From positions 11,529,508 through 11,593,507 of the forward strand of contig CM049313.1 of NCBI GenBank assembly GCA_026874595.1: DNA of 64,000 nucleotides, written 5' to 3'. The DNA is from Sipunculus nudus (Eukaryota; Annelida; Sipuncula; Golfingiida; Sipunculidae). The notes under the pieces are model-generated. The model ran no database searches, was not told where the DNA came from, and worked only from the letters and a program-made list of their open reading frames with translations. A program made the translations under genes and the position numbers. Of this stretch, positions 14,984-23,660 are shown in pieces (within the stretch, counting starts at the first letter, position 1; each line of letters begins with the position of its first letter).

Positions 14984-17328
14984 CCTGGCATCATAATGTC
15001 GCGTAAACTAACATTACAAATACAATTGTATTACTAGAAGCAGTCAGGGACTCCATATATTCCTCCGCTATATATTAGTCATCTGTTAATAAAACTTTTG
15101 TGTATGGGGAAGAGAAAAAAAAATACTGTGGCACAGTTACACAAATTCATGCTTGCTTCGCAGGTGAGCTTTGCGAGCTAGAACAAAGGCGGTGCCAATA
15201 TCAGTGAATGATTGTCACTGACCAATCGCCCTATATTACACAATGGTGAAGAATCATTTGAACGAAACCTTCAAAACGAAACCATCCAACCAAAAAACCA
15301 TCCAACCAAAAAACCATCCAACCAAAAAACCATCCGACCAAAAAACCATCCAACCAAAAAAACATCCAACCAAAAAAACATCCAACCAAAAAACCATCCA
15401 ACCAAAAAACTATCCAACCAACGACGATGAAAATACACTGCCTGGTAGAAGTTCGTTTATTTTATGCCAGTAAATTACTTGATAGAATTAATTTAGCATT
15501 CATGATTCTCCGTATAATGATTTTATTTTATATAATAAAAGAAACATATATATAGAAATAAAAAGTATTATATAGAAACCGATGACTTTGTGCGCTTACA
15601 TAATTAAGCATTCCTGCAAAGGGTCTCCACAAAAGAAAAACGTGTTTCATTATCAAATGTAATAATTGAAATTAAATGTATTTTTTTTTGTGTATTCTCA
15701 TTATTCAGAAAGGAGTCATTTTCAACGGAATTTCCTTAAAATTGTAATCTGCTCATTTAAAAGGTCAGTTATTCTGACGATTCCCAGTTTTGTTAAAAAA
15801 AAGATGATAGTATTTGTGGAGTTCCAATAAGCTAGTTTGCGTCTAAGTAAAACTGTCCCCCTTATTTCGGCCAATATCACTCTATCATAGGATAATAACG
15901 TGTTAGCGTTTCCAAGTTTTTCATCAAAAACTGATTGCTGCCACTTGAACTCTCAAAAGCCCGTAAAGAGAGAAGGGGGGGGGGGGGGGGTTGTTCAGTT
16001 GGGTTTCAGTCTTTCAGATGATCAAATTCGTTAATTATGCACCAGTTTTGCGACGAAGGCGGTCAGTATATTCCAACTGCCCTGAAACCAACATGAACTA
16101 ATCACCAATATTGAAGCATATCTAGTAGGGGTTCTAATATTTACGCATCACGGATATGAGTCACATGGACCAATTACAAAGGGCATAGAATATTACACAT
16201 TTTTTTCCTATTTATTACATTTGGATCGCAAAGGATGTTAACTGACCCGAGCCCAGATGTAAAAAATCATTTTATTTACTCTACGACTCTTTAAATCACG
16301 AAAAAAGTGTAATTAAGAATTCGACGGATTTACGGGAACGGCGCCAAACACCAAATAGCGTATCAAACCTTTCTGCAGTGCGAGTAAGTCCATCCCCTGT
16401 TAGTCAGTGTCAGAAAATTCTTTCCGACAAATAATGAAGTTATTGGCCCAATCAATAACAACAGTCAGATTTTAAAGTGATTATTAAAAATTAATAGGTC
16501 ACAATAAACGTTTATCACACATAATATGAACATAAAAGCTAATAATATAGGGGAAATATACTATCTTTAATGAAGGTTTGTGTACCACGCCTGAATCTCG
16601 GGTATCAGACCGCAACAGGACCCCCTCTGGGTCGGACACCCCGATATTACGGACAAATCGTCCCGTCCCGTGACTGTCCGCTACACCGGGTTTCACTGTA
16701 TAATTTATACATTACACCAACTGTTTTCCTATGTAATATCGGTTCAGCGTTGTTTCATTAACAAATCTTTCCATTACTTTTTTTTTAACCCAGCAATACA
16801 GAATGTCTTTGGTTGGACAACAATTCTCTTTAGAAGACAGTTTAATTATAAAGATAATATTACGACTGGACATAAAAAGATCCCCTACCAGTTCCTCTTG
16901 AGTGGCGTGACTGGTCAGCTGACCATGTCGATTTCGACAAATGTCGGCTGCCTCGTCCCACGTCCAGGCCACTTCATTGAAAAAGTAGCAGCTGTCACGG
17001 TACTGTACCCAGGTCTTAGGGCAAGAACTCCACACTGTCTGTACTGTAATAAACAAGTTTATTTTGACAATTTTTATACTTTTCCATTTTTTACAACTAT
17101 TTTAGTAACGAAGTATAATTCTGCAATTTTATATACGCCCCTCTCTATTTTTCTCTGTTTTGTTCGCTTGAGCGAAAAAAATGTCACATTGTTGCATTTA
17201 CTCTATTTACGGTGCGAAGTACAACGCAGGGCATATATTATGTATGCGTTTTCTGTTACATAGTGTACACGAATAAACGAACACACATAAGCGAATGTAT
17301 GAGATTAATCATATATAACACACGCACG

Positions 17329-17385
<57 letters not shown>

Positions 17386-20300
17386 ATATAAACAAATTAT
17401 ACACAATAAAACACATATGTATATAAACACATATTTATATGTATATGTAAATGTTTATACTATATATCGGATTTTCTGAATATGTATGTTTCTATGTGCG
17501 TATGTCTATATGTATATATTTATACATGTGTGTTTGTTGATCTGTATGTCTGTATGTACATATGTATGTATGTAAGTTTAATTACCGCTTTCTAAGCCAC
17601 GTGCCAAAGAATGACGCATTAATTAATCATGCGTATGTATTTGTAGATGGACAGACAAAAGTCTCCAGTGTCACGGTGACCCTCGCCAACTGTGTAATGG
17701 TAATTTATAAATCCTTCTTCGTTCAATAAATGTAACAAACAACATGATATCAGACAGGACCGGTGCTTACAAAAGACATCGCAAGTTAGAAAGATCGACA
17801 ATTAGATCAATATTTACTTATCGCATGCTATGTCTAATTGATTACGCAATAAATCACAAAAACACAAGAAATATAAATGTTCTCGTGTTACGAACTCTTT
17901 TAAGAATCCTATGGCTTGAATTCTTGTTGATGTCGAATTCAGAAAACCGGGGGGATAACTTGGAATGGGGGTAGCCTGGAGTCTTTACACCGAAGGTTCG
18001 CCGGGTAGAGGGATCAAAATGCTGATATATTACGCTTAACATGATATTATTGTGCACCCAGTTTACATATAAATAATGGTAAAATAAATTTATGATTGGT
18101 AAGACAATCTAAATGGCAAAGTATTCATAATACTCTCGGTCTATGCCTTAATCAGAAGAGTTTCTCGTTTATAATGTACTCACAAGCCTGGGCTGCTCGG
18201 TTTACTTTTAATATGCTCCCAATTATTCCAAGAAAATAGACTCGATGTTTACCCCTCCACATATATGGACACATAACAATTTTGCATTTAACCGGCACCT
18301 GTGGCTTTTGGGTAGAGTAAGGGGCTCGATGTCTGAAGGTCGCGATTTAATATCTCAGCTAAGATGCCTTGGGAATTTTTATTTCATGGTCGACCCCATC
18401 TATTGGGAGCGCTCTGCTGGCTTAATGGGAAGACTGTGCCCCACTGCCGTTCATTACTCACAAACGAGTGTGTCTTTGGGGGTTTGCTCGGTGATATGAC
18501 TCGGTAATGGAGATGATTATACACATATGACCCGCAGGTGTCTGATTAACACCAGGAAAAAATATAAAATAACAGGAAGTGAGCGCTACAGCCGTGTCAC
18601 GAAATCCCAGACTGAAATAAAATGTACAGATCGATCTACAGTGGAACCTCCGAATTACGGACACTGACAGGACCGGGCATTTTGCCCGCAATAGAGAGGT
18701 GTCCTTAGTTGGGAGGTTATATATTTCGGGACCTACTTTCAAGGTACTGCCCATAAGTGGCCGTAAATAGGAGGTGCCCTTAGTAGAGAGGTGCCCGAAA
18801 GGAGAGGTTCCAGTGTACTTAAATGAAAAATTATATCAAAAGTCAGCATTACAAAGGGATTTGTACTTCCAAAAAAATTTAAAACACACACACACACGTA
18901 GATTTATATCGGCGGTGTGGTAACAAGCTGCGCCAATCGCTCGGCAGCCAGGCGTTTGGTATATTACCCACCTGGGATGTTGTATTACAGGATTGTATGA
19001 AAAATAAAACAGGTCGGGGAGAACCAATAGACTCTTCCACCTCATTACTGCCATCTGCCGGTGACGACTGGTATTGAATGCACGGGTTTGTTATATATAT
19101 TGACAAATAATTTTATATTTCGCCTCATAAAAGTAAAAATAAAAATTCTACAAATTCTTTGAGGGTGTGGTCCTGATCGGAGCCTGTGGCTTAAATTTAT
19201 CTGTGGTTGACAAACGCCGTAATATAGGCACATAGAACCCGGAAATAGCAGACGTGCAGTGCGCATGTTTGTGAAAAAAACGCATTACATAATAGTGTAA
19301 ATAAAGGAACGAATCCAGTAGAATTATATTTCCTTACTGAACGTATACGAGATCAGCTGAGATCAGCTGAGAAACACACTAGTTATAAGGGGGCCTGGAC
19401 AGTCAAGGGGTAAACGCTCGGCTCTGTCAGCTGGCGACCAGGGTTCGATCCCCGGCTTGGCCATGAGAATGGGTTGTAGTTGCCCGTCCAAGGCCGGTAG
19501 TTTTCTCCGGGTTCTCCGGTTCCTCCAGCTCTACAGTCTACCGAACGCCACAATCTGAGCCATGGAGAGTGCCGCGATTATTTTTAAAAACTATTTGTAC
19601 AATCCATGTAAATTGAATAACTTTATATTTATTTAAGTTTATATTTTTTACTATTGGTAAAATAACCGTATCACTACGTGACATTGCTTGCGCTTTGAGA
19701 ATTATTTTGCTGTGGCAACTGATCATGGCATGGGTTTTAATCCAACTATAATTTGTGATCTTGCCGATGCGTTATTTTTTCTCTGCCGCCACGGGTCCAA
19801 TTGCGGTCAATTCTCTCCCGAAGATAAATTCCCGTTTTGGTACTCTCCTCGGATTACCATTGAGTCGAATTATCATGCCTTATCAGAGCCTTACAGACTC
19901 GTATCTTGCAAGCATTAGTAAACCTTTTCTTTGGCCGAAATTCTTCGCTTGATATAGAATAAATCCCGGATGTCGCAAGTCCGATATTAGAAGTCAAGTT
20001 GTAAGAACCAAAACCGGGATGTTTGACATTGCATGTAATTGTTTGCACTTAAACCTCAAATTTTGGGTAAAATCTCCAACATCTGCATTATTCAACCAAT
20101 GAAACATATGTTAAACTCAATTGTAAGACCCGCGGTATCCTAAAACAGCAGGCTGTCTTTACTCGCAGCAAAGTCACATGCAGCACAGGCAGGCACAATT
20201 CCACAAGTAGCTAAGAAAAAACTTATAACGTTCTCTCTCAATGGCATGGTCGTGGATAAATAATGATAATATTTTGTTTATCATCAAAGTTAAGTTCTGA

Positions 20301-21063
20301 AATATTAAGAATCGGAATATGTTTCTCAGCCTAGAATTATACACATAGTAAGTAGACGAAAATGAATATTTTCCTTATTATGTGTTCCTCATAAATTGCC
20401 TTTTCTGTGAAAAACGTGTAATCACATTGTACTGTTGTCTGTCATGTCACACGGTCCAGTGAAAGTCTTTCATCCCGAAGTAAATCAGGTTAAACAGTCC
20501 CCGTAATCGTATCGGTTTCCATGCCAGCACGGGATCAACTGAGTATGTATTTTATGTGAAATTGCGAACAAGGGAGGAGTCACTTCGACTTTTATTTGAC
20601 TTCCATGGCCAGGAGAGTGGGGTGGGGGAATACTTTGTGACAATTTCCCAGAGATTCCTAAAAAAAATGTGTTACCATCCAGACAGACGAATGGACAGAC
20701 GATGACTCAAAATGTTGGACTTCATGGCTGCTTATCATAATATTACATTATGTATATATGAGTGGCTTGGGGAAGCGTGTTATATTTTTTTGTATATCTT
20801 GTATAGGCTAATGACGTAAGAAACAGATTTGTTTTCAATTCTGAAACATAATGTCTATCAGTATCGTACAAAGCTTTGCACACATAGCTTAAATTTTTCA
20901 GTGTTACATTTGACAAGTATTTTGTTATGTGGCCAGTAATTGCTAAACCTGATTAGTGGCAGTATAAGTAAAAGAACTTTATGAACTTCGTTATGTAAAA
21001 TCCACTTTCTAATCACATGTACTTACATAATAATGCCGCTGTTATTAAACGCAGGTACCCCAT
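645..21063 (-). CDS. Secreted protein with four C-type lectin-like domains, 14 exons (568 aa)
   Basis: I assembled this from 14 exons with GT-AG borders. Coding lengths 37+155+128+128+224+80+104+136+83+126+105+159+80+162 give 1707 nt, exactly 569 codons with stop. It begins with a signal peptide (MGYLRLITAALLLQTVWS) that runs straight into the first cysteine of CTLD1. CTLD1 covers about residues 19-149, CTLD2 150-285, CTLD3 286-435 and CTLD4 436-568. Each domain keeps the disulfide cysteines, the WIGL/WFGL-type core and the NW-x(4)-P turn. The calcium/sugar motifs are not canonical: QPS, QPQ, QPV and HPQ stand where EPN or QPD is expected, and no WND is present. No membrane segment follows CTLD4, so secretion is inferred. 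The domain order resembles mannose-receptor-type multi-CTLD proteins but lacks the ricin-B, FN2 and membrane parts. A role in recognition or immunity is a family-based guess. All introns between domains are phase 1. Confidence 0.9.
807..2448. other. Lectin intron 13
   Basis: 1.6-kb intron. Contains a dispersed repeat at 2112-2325 (described separately). Short overlapping open stretches on both strands around 1240-1690 show no domain I recognise and lack consistent splice context. Confidence 0.6.
2112..2325 (+). repeat. Dispersed repeat with internal inverted arms, copy 1
   Basis: Matches the segment at 30470-30660 over about 200 bases in the same orientation, sharing the word TGGATGCACAATGCGATACC. 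Both copies contain an inverted pair, AGACCAACGAGA and TCATTGGTCT, about 80 bases apart, so the transcript could fold into a long hairpin. Family unknown. Confidence 0.7.
2449..2528 (-). CDS. Lectin exon 13: core of CTLD4
   Basis: Acceptor CTTTTCAG, donor GTAAGT, phase 0. Encodes NTWFGLVYQRG and WGWVGGHP, the W-F-G-L core and the W-x-W-x-G-G loop entry. Confidence 0.9.
2914..3072 (-). CDS. Lectin exon 12: first half of CTLD4
   Basis: Acceptor ATTACAG, donor GTATGG, phase 1. Encodes EYSCPEGWKVVEHLCYKFY, then SKCSAQGANLAIVD, the standard first cysteine pair, first helix and GA-x-LA strand. Confidence 0.9.
3364..3468 (-). CDS. Lectin exon 11: end of CTLD3 and linker
   Basis: Acceptor GGTTACAG, donor GTGAGT, phase 1. 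Encodes GNWSTQHCF and SFSCKIPL, the last cysteines of CTLD3, then a proline/glutamine linker (YRQPRPVQPQ) leading to CTLD4. Confidence 0.87.
4441..4566 (-). CDS. Lectin exon 10: loop of CTLD3
   Basis: Acceptor TTAAACAG, donor GTAAGT, phase 1. Encodes PFLWTDGTNITYSNWHQGQP followed by MDCGLVVT. N-I-T is an N-glycosylation sequon. QPV replaces EPN/QPD. Confidence 0.9.
5466..5690 (+). repeat. G-rich dispersed repeat, copy 1
   Basis: Begins GGGGCGGATCCAGGATTTAG and contains three G tracts, of which 5536-5550 and 5608-5623 are the longest, each followed by TCC. It ends in TGCCTGAGAACCATAACTTT, which closely matches the terminal inverted repeat of the MITE at 26259-26566. A related G-rich segment is at 24740-24945. 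Confidence 0.6.
7365..7630 (+). repeat. tRNA-derived SINE candidate
   Basis: The 5' end shows an A-box-like TAGTGTAACGGC and a B-box-like GGTTCTGTTCCCGC, followed by about 180 bases of non-tRNA body. Only one copy is seen in the window, so the family assignment rests on promoter-box layout alone. Confidence 0.45.
7698..7780 (-). CDS. Lectin exon 9: middle of CTLD3
   Basis: Acceptor TTTTTTAG, donor GTAAAA, phase 1. Encodes QDEQNFFTSILSDL and TYTWIGIS, the helix 2 and WIGI core of a CTLD. Confidence 0.88.
8208..8343 (-). CDS. Lectin exon 8: start of CTLD3
   Basis: Acceptor ATTTCAG, donor GTAAGA, phase 2. Encodes GQCQDGWRQFRGHCYQVH, then the WTDAADYC helix and LISIR. Degenerate copies of its upstream edge lie in the preceding intron. 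Confidence 0.9.
8323..8670 (+). repeat. Degenerate tandem copies of the exon 8 edge
   Basis: Words from the 5' edge of exon 8 and its acceptor (plus-strand CCATCCGTCCTGACACTGAC) recur near 8411, 8485, 8562 and 8645 with increasing divergence, at spacings of about 75-88 bases. This is a decayed tandem duplication that includes the splice acceptor. Confidence 0.7.
8753..8856 (-). CDS. Lectin exon 7: end of CTLD2
   Basis: Acceptor TTTTTCAG, donor GTAGGT, phase 1. Encodes SFGDNCVEAVS, YKWRVLNCNY and LRKFICERDQ: the last two conserved cysteines of the domain and the FICE terminus. Confidence 0.9.
8857..9821. other. Lectin intron 6, nothing recognisable
   Basis: AT-rich sequence of about 960 bases with short A/T runs. 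No coding, repeat-family or RNA signal was identified. Confidence 0.5.
9822..9901 (-). CDS. Lectin exon 6: loop of CTLD2
   Basis: Acceptor ACCTAG, donor GTCAGG (weaker than consensus), phase 2. Encodes FHWVDGSRLTIKNWDLDQPQ, a typical W-x-DG-x(6)-NW loop with QPQ at the sugar-specificity position. Confidence 0.82.
10131..10490 (-). repeat. tRNA-derived SINE, family A, copy 1
   Basis: Read on the minus strand it starts with a tRNA-like head whose B box is GAGTTCGAATCTC. The body contains GAGTGCGCCTTTCGGGGG and GCAGGTGCGGTAGTCACCGG, and it ends in GGTTACCTCCACCAAAAA. Two further copies lie at 18290-18636 and 44930-45217. It sits in lectin intron 5, parallel to the gene. Confidence 0.82.
10491..11667. 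other. Rest of lectin intron 5
   Basis: AT-rich, with a G run at 10723-10733 and a short (TA)n near 11507-11520. An open stretch at 10845-11111 on the plus strand has no recognisable domain and is not supported. Confidence 0.45.
11668..11891 (-). CDS. Lectin exon 5: first half of CTLD2
   Basis: Acceptor TTTACAG and donor GTAGTG (a weaker donor), phase 0. Encodes TCNIDEGWHPISDKCYKYY, the C-x-R-x-NGDL helix region and the SSVWIGLTDM core. In CTLD1 the equivalent region is divided between two exons; here it is one 224-bp exon. Confidence 0.87.
12160..12725. repeat. Decayed TA-target MITE-like pieces
   Basis: Segments such as TAAAGTGGGCACTTTCG (12187-12215) and ACAGTCAAACCTTTATAATG (12613-12632) resemble the internal and terminal words of the CAGT-ended MITEs at 18639, 38131 and 54360. 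Ends are too decayed to fix. Confidence 0.4.
12889..13305 (+). mobile_element. Helitron-like non-autonomous element, copy 1
   Basis: Begins ACCTCCGCTAAGGGGCGAGG, with a GTTTGTCTGTTTG stretch. Ends in a hairpin (GCGCTC-TCT-GAGTGT, with wobble pairs) followed by TTTTCTAGT, the hairpin-plus-CTRRT layout of a Helitron 3' end. A second copy starts at 13812. The 5' end is not fixed to the base. The class is inferred from the 3' end. Confidence 0.6.
13812..14070 (+). mobile_element. Helitron-like element, copy 2 (3' truncated)
   Basis: Shares with copy 1 the opening AAGGGGCGGGGGTTATG, the GTTTGTTTGTCTG stretch and the ATCTGGATC word. It stops near 14070 without the hairpin and CTAGT end, about 25 bases before the donor of lectin exon 4. 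Confidence 0.6.
14093..14220 (-). CDS. Lectin exon 4: C-terminal part of CTLD1
   Basis: Acceptor CGGCAG and donor GTTAGA, phase 1. Encodes NWDTGQPSGD, then ACVFYRGSSHKWANAQC and GYICKRDS. QPS and WAN stand in the positions of the canonical QPD and WND motifs. Confidence 0.88.
14789..14916 (-). CDS. Lectin exon 3: core of CTLD1
   Basis: Acceptor ACTCAG and donor GTAAGC, phase 2 at the end. Encodes DFWFGLKR and GWQYNDGTTF, the CTLD core strand and loop. The normal pyrimidine tract before the acceptor is replaced by a long (TA)n run. Confidence 0.88.
14924..14982. repeat. (AT)n microsatellite at a splice acceptor
   Basis: About 29 AT units. On the minus strand this tract lies directly upstream of the acceptor of lectin exon 3, where a pyrimidine tract is normally found. 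Confidence 0.95.
14983..16888. other. Lectin intron 2
   Basis: Contains a 16-bp minisatellite (15286-15424) and a 16-base G run (15975-15990). No exon-like segment on the minus strand other than the flanking exons. Confidence 0.5.
15286..15424 (+). repeat. 16-bp minisatellite
   Basis: About 8.5 copies of CAACCAAAAAACCATC with few changes (one CGACC, two AACATC, one ACTATC). It creates open frames of low-complexity N/P/T/K residues that are not a gene. Confidence 0.93.
16889..17043 (-). CDS. Lectin exon 2: first part of CTLD1
   Basis: Preceded by TTATTACAG and ends at GTAGGG in phase 0. Encodes the CPKTW start, the second cysteine (DSCYFF) and the first helix region (WTWDEAADIC), the usual CTLD N-terminal half. 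Confidence 0.9.
17325..17392. repeat. (CA)n then (TA)n microsatellite
   Basis: About 12 CA units from 17327 followed by TA units interrupted once by TTTA. Confidence 0.95.
18290..18636 (+). repeat. tRNA-derived SINE, family A, copy 2
   Basis: A-box-like TGGGTAGAGTAAGG and B-box-like GGTCGCGATTTAATATC head, then the family body (CTTAATGGGAAG, CCCGCAGGTG, CGTGTCACGAAATCCCAGAC). The 3' tail with TACCTCCACC is missing, and a MITE starts 3 bases further on. Confidence 0.75.
18639..18815. mobile_element. 177-bp TA-target MITE (Tc1/mariner-pogo type)
   Basis: Ends CAGTGGAACCTCCG and (reverse complement) CACTGGAACCTCTC are imperfect terminal inverted repeats, and TA dinucleotides flank both sides (18637-18638, 18816-18817). 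CAGT ends plus a TA duplication fit the Tc1/mariner-pogo group. There is no coding capacity. Related elements are at 38131-38271 and 54360-54535. Confidence 0.78.
19388..19530 (+). repeat. tRNA-derived SINE, second family
   Basis: tRNA-like head with A box AGTCAAGGGGTAAACGC, B box GGGTTCGATCCCCGG and a mostly paired acceptor stem (GGCCTGG/CTTGGCC), then TTTTCTCCGGGTTCTCCGG, a body word typical of invertebrate SINEs. The anticodon arm is poor, so it is not called a working tRNA gene. Confidence 0.65.
21027..21063 (-). CDS. Lectin exon 1: start codon and signal peptide
   Basis: ATG at 21063-21061 followed by a short hydrophobic run (MGYLRLITAALL). The exon ends at a strong GTAAGT donor in phase 1. 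Joined to exon 2 it gives a signal peptide placed directly before CTLD1, which is why this start was chosen. It is 4 kb from exon 2, so a different first exon cannot be excluded without transcripts. Confidence 0.78.
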
Positions 21064-21599
21064 GGCGACAGAAGTACTATAGAACCATAATGACGACTCG
21101 AGATCACACGCTACACTGACATAAGAATCGTCGTACAGGTGGTACTGTAAACTTCTATACATTAATATTGATAAATGAATCAGTACGATTACGATTACAA
21201 ATCAATACATTCTGTCAGGTCAAGCCTGCTCCGATAATACGAGACGACGTTATCACTAACTATTGATCTAAAACTGAACGCACCCGTGAGATCCGTGGTG
21301 TATATACATTTATTATATATGTATGTATGAATCGGTACAGATAAATATGTTACTTAAAACGTTTTAGGATATTTTTTTAATTATTCTGCAACAATTAACA
21401 ATCCGTAAAGGTTTCTGTGTGTGCATATATATACGTGCTTATACTTTTCAGGTATACAATTATATATAACTTTTTTCTTATAAATATATAAATATATATA
21501 TAAGTATATATAAATATGTTTATATATATGCATAAATTCATACATATATTTATATATATATATCATTTTAACAGTATATATTAGACATTTTTTTTATTT

Positions 21600-21648
21600 T
21601 AAATATATATATACATGTATACATATATACACCTACACATACACACAC

Positions 21649-21686
<38 letters not shown>
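21600..21686. repeat. AT-rich microsatellite cluster
   Basis: TA, TATG and CA units from about 21600, ending in a pure (TA)n run up to 21686. Confidence 0.9.
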
Positions 21687-21690
<4 letters not shown>

Positions 21691-22464
21691 ACGGAACCTA
21701 ATAACAACAGATCACCTAATCGTGACGGGCATTAATTTTGTTATGGAGATAAAAAAAATCAGATTTCTGAAATGTCTAGGAGAATGAATAAAGAAGTGAG
21801 TGGTTTTTTTTAAACAAATAATTATAATTAATTCTTAAAACAATCCTAACATTTCAATACACTAAATCAATACACCTACACAGTATAACAATAATAGAAA
21901 TGTACAGTACCAGAGTGTCCGGATCATAGACTTTTATTTCTTTAGCACAAATAATCCAGATGAACAGTTCATGTAAATCTTCTCAGAGAATAGTCCAATT
22001 TAATCTAAAAAACAATCTGTTATAATCCCAAAGTGAAGTTCTGGGAATAATCCCAAAGGCAAACTTGAGATAATCCGTATAAAATCTGTTACAAAGTCCG
22101 TAGAATATCTGTAAGTTCTGCAGTTATCGGATAAGTAAAAAAACACTGACGAGAGAGTCACACTCTTCCGTGTCCGCTGGTATTTTCCTCTCTCTCTGCC
22201 GGCTCTAAACACAGTCCCTAATTTATAGCTTTTCCACCTCAAGCCCAGAACTTTTTCATTATAGGACTCTCTAAACTACAACAATACACGTGCGCCGACA
22301 GGGTCTGAACAGACCCAAACTATCTAGAACACAAAGAACGCTGTGTCTCCACGTTTCACACTTCACACGCAAGCCCGAGCCCTACTCGCGCGTCTCCCAT
22401 AGCAACGAACAGGGCGGGCGGCCAACACGAATCAGAATACCTGCGCACTATAAACAGATACATG

Positions 22465-22469
<5 letters not shown>
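21687..22469. mobile_element. Possible solo LTR
   Basis: Segment starting TGTTACGGAACC and ending CATGTAAC, giving a short inverted TGTTAC/GTAAC end pair, flanked on both sides by (TA)n. TGTTACGG starts are common in Gypsy-type LTRs. No second copy or internal retroviral-like part is present in the window, and the terminal A of GTAACA is missing, so this is weak. Confidence 0.3.
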
Positions 22470-22508
<39 letters not shown>

Positions 22509-22532
22509 ATATATATATATATATATATATTC
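22469..22532. repeat. (TA)n microsatellite
   Basis: Two TA blocks separated by TTTATATATAA. Confidence 0.93.
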
Positions 22533-22553
22533 ATACAGTCACAAGAGGATTAC

Positions 22554-22555
<2 letters not shown>

Positions 22556-22619
<64 letters not shown>

Positions 22620-22642
22620 GAGAGAGAGAAAGAGAGAGAGAG
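22556..22642. repeat. (GA)n microsatellite
   Basis: About 30 GA units then imperfect GAGAGAAA. Only 25 bases from the adjacent (TA)n block. Confidence 0.95.
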
Positions 22643-22885
22643 GCGAAGGGCGAAGTCGACAGAACGATCCTGTAAATGGTAGCGAAAGTCTTAAATTCTA
22701 TCATCTGGCCTCTATCATGTGACCTTCTGTTAAAAAGGTAGTCCCTTGGAGCTTTTATAAAAATAGGTCATGCAGAAAACGTGTATATCACCGCACACAC
22801 GTTGCTTGTTTTGTTTATTTCAACGTGTTTATAATATGTGGGGGCCAATCAAAATACTCAAAACAAATTCAACATGGTTACCTGT

Positions 22886-22910
22886 ATATATATATATATA
22901 TATATATATG
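22886..22910. repeat. Short (TA)n microsatellite
   Basis: About 12 TA units. Confidence 0.9.
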
Positions 22911-22974
22911 TAGGACCTACATTGTAAGGATCCTACTAGATACTGAAAACTTGTGAATGATCTGAAAAAAACAT

Positions 22975-23264
22975 GATGTGGCAAAGGATACAAAACGAAT
23001 TTCTGCAGTCGAAAGGTATAATTATTTTAAAGATCCCTTCTCAGCTCCGTGTCATGTTAATGTCGAGGAAGATAAATGTGTGCTAGATGCAGTTAATGCA
23101 CAAGAAAGGAAAAGGTGTTTTAATAAACTTGACTACTTCATAAAGGAGTCAGAAGTCATGAAAATACTAAAATCTCTTTAAATGGGTAAAGCCTGTGGGA
23201 TAGATGGTATAGCAAATGGAATGTTTTTGACTGGAGTTGAACTCGAGTATTGCGGGCGAATATA
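22975..23264 (+). pseudogene. LINE reverse transcriptase N-terminal fragment
   Basis: Translates to ISAVERYNYFKDPFSAP and SEVMKILKSL-stop-MGKACGIDGIANGMF. The last part matches the region before and within the first RT block of LINE elements (GKA-x-G-x-DGI). A TAA interrupts the frame and the catalytic FADD block is absent, so this is a dead fragment. Confidence 0.7.
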
Positions 23265-23344
23265 AACAATAGCCAAGTACATATCATGATCCATCTTGAA
23301 AAAGGATCTTGATAATTTCAGAAATAATACCTGATCATGCTAAT

Positions 23345-23660
23345 ACGTTGGCCTTACTCTAGATACCACACTAGCTATATTTTTCTTAAACAATGTAGCA
23401 ATACCTCCAGAGTATTTGTTAGCTGTTATCTTTTTTAGTCTGTTTAATTGTGCAACAGTCATATAACCTACAATATTAAATGTCACATCTATGTGAGAGC
23501 GAGTTTCTACTAGGCCTATATAATATCATACTTTTTTAATCGATTTTTCACTTCAGGATTGTCTAATTTATACCAATGAGTACCATTTACAATTCCTTGC
23601 ATATTCCATGTTGTTATAGTGAAATTTAACTCATGATTGATATTAATGGTTTTACGCATA
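23345..23660 (-). pseudogene. LINE AP-endonuclease fragment
   Basis: On the minus strand: LNFTITTWNMQGI, KLDNPEVKNRLKKYDII, ETR and KYSGGIATLFKKN, the opening blocks of the APE-type endonuclease domain of LINEs. A stop and frameshift follow YDII. It faces the RT fragment at 22975-23264. Confidence 0.72.

Larger units (their letters stand above)
17044..21026. other. Lectin intron 1 (4 kb)
   Basis: Holds a CA/TA microsatellite (17325-17392), SINE family A copy 2 (18290-18636), a TA-target MITE (18639-18815), a second tRNA-SINE type (19388-19530) and otherwise AT-rich sequence. No further lectin exon seen. Confidence 0.6.

Noticed and set aside
15212-15473. Two overlapping lysine/proline/threonine-rich frames
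   Set aside because: Explained by the 16-bp minisatellite.
19388-19462. tRNA gene on the plus strand
   Set aside because: The anticodon arm is poor and a SINE body with the TTTTCTCCGGG word continues.
22290-22682. 130-aa frame ending in an RE-rich stretch
   Set aside because: It runs across (TA)n and (GA)n microsatellites; low complexity only.
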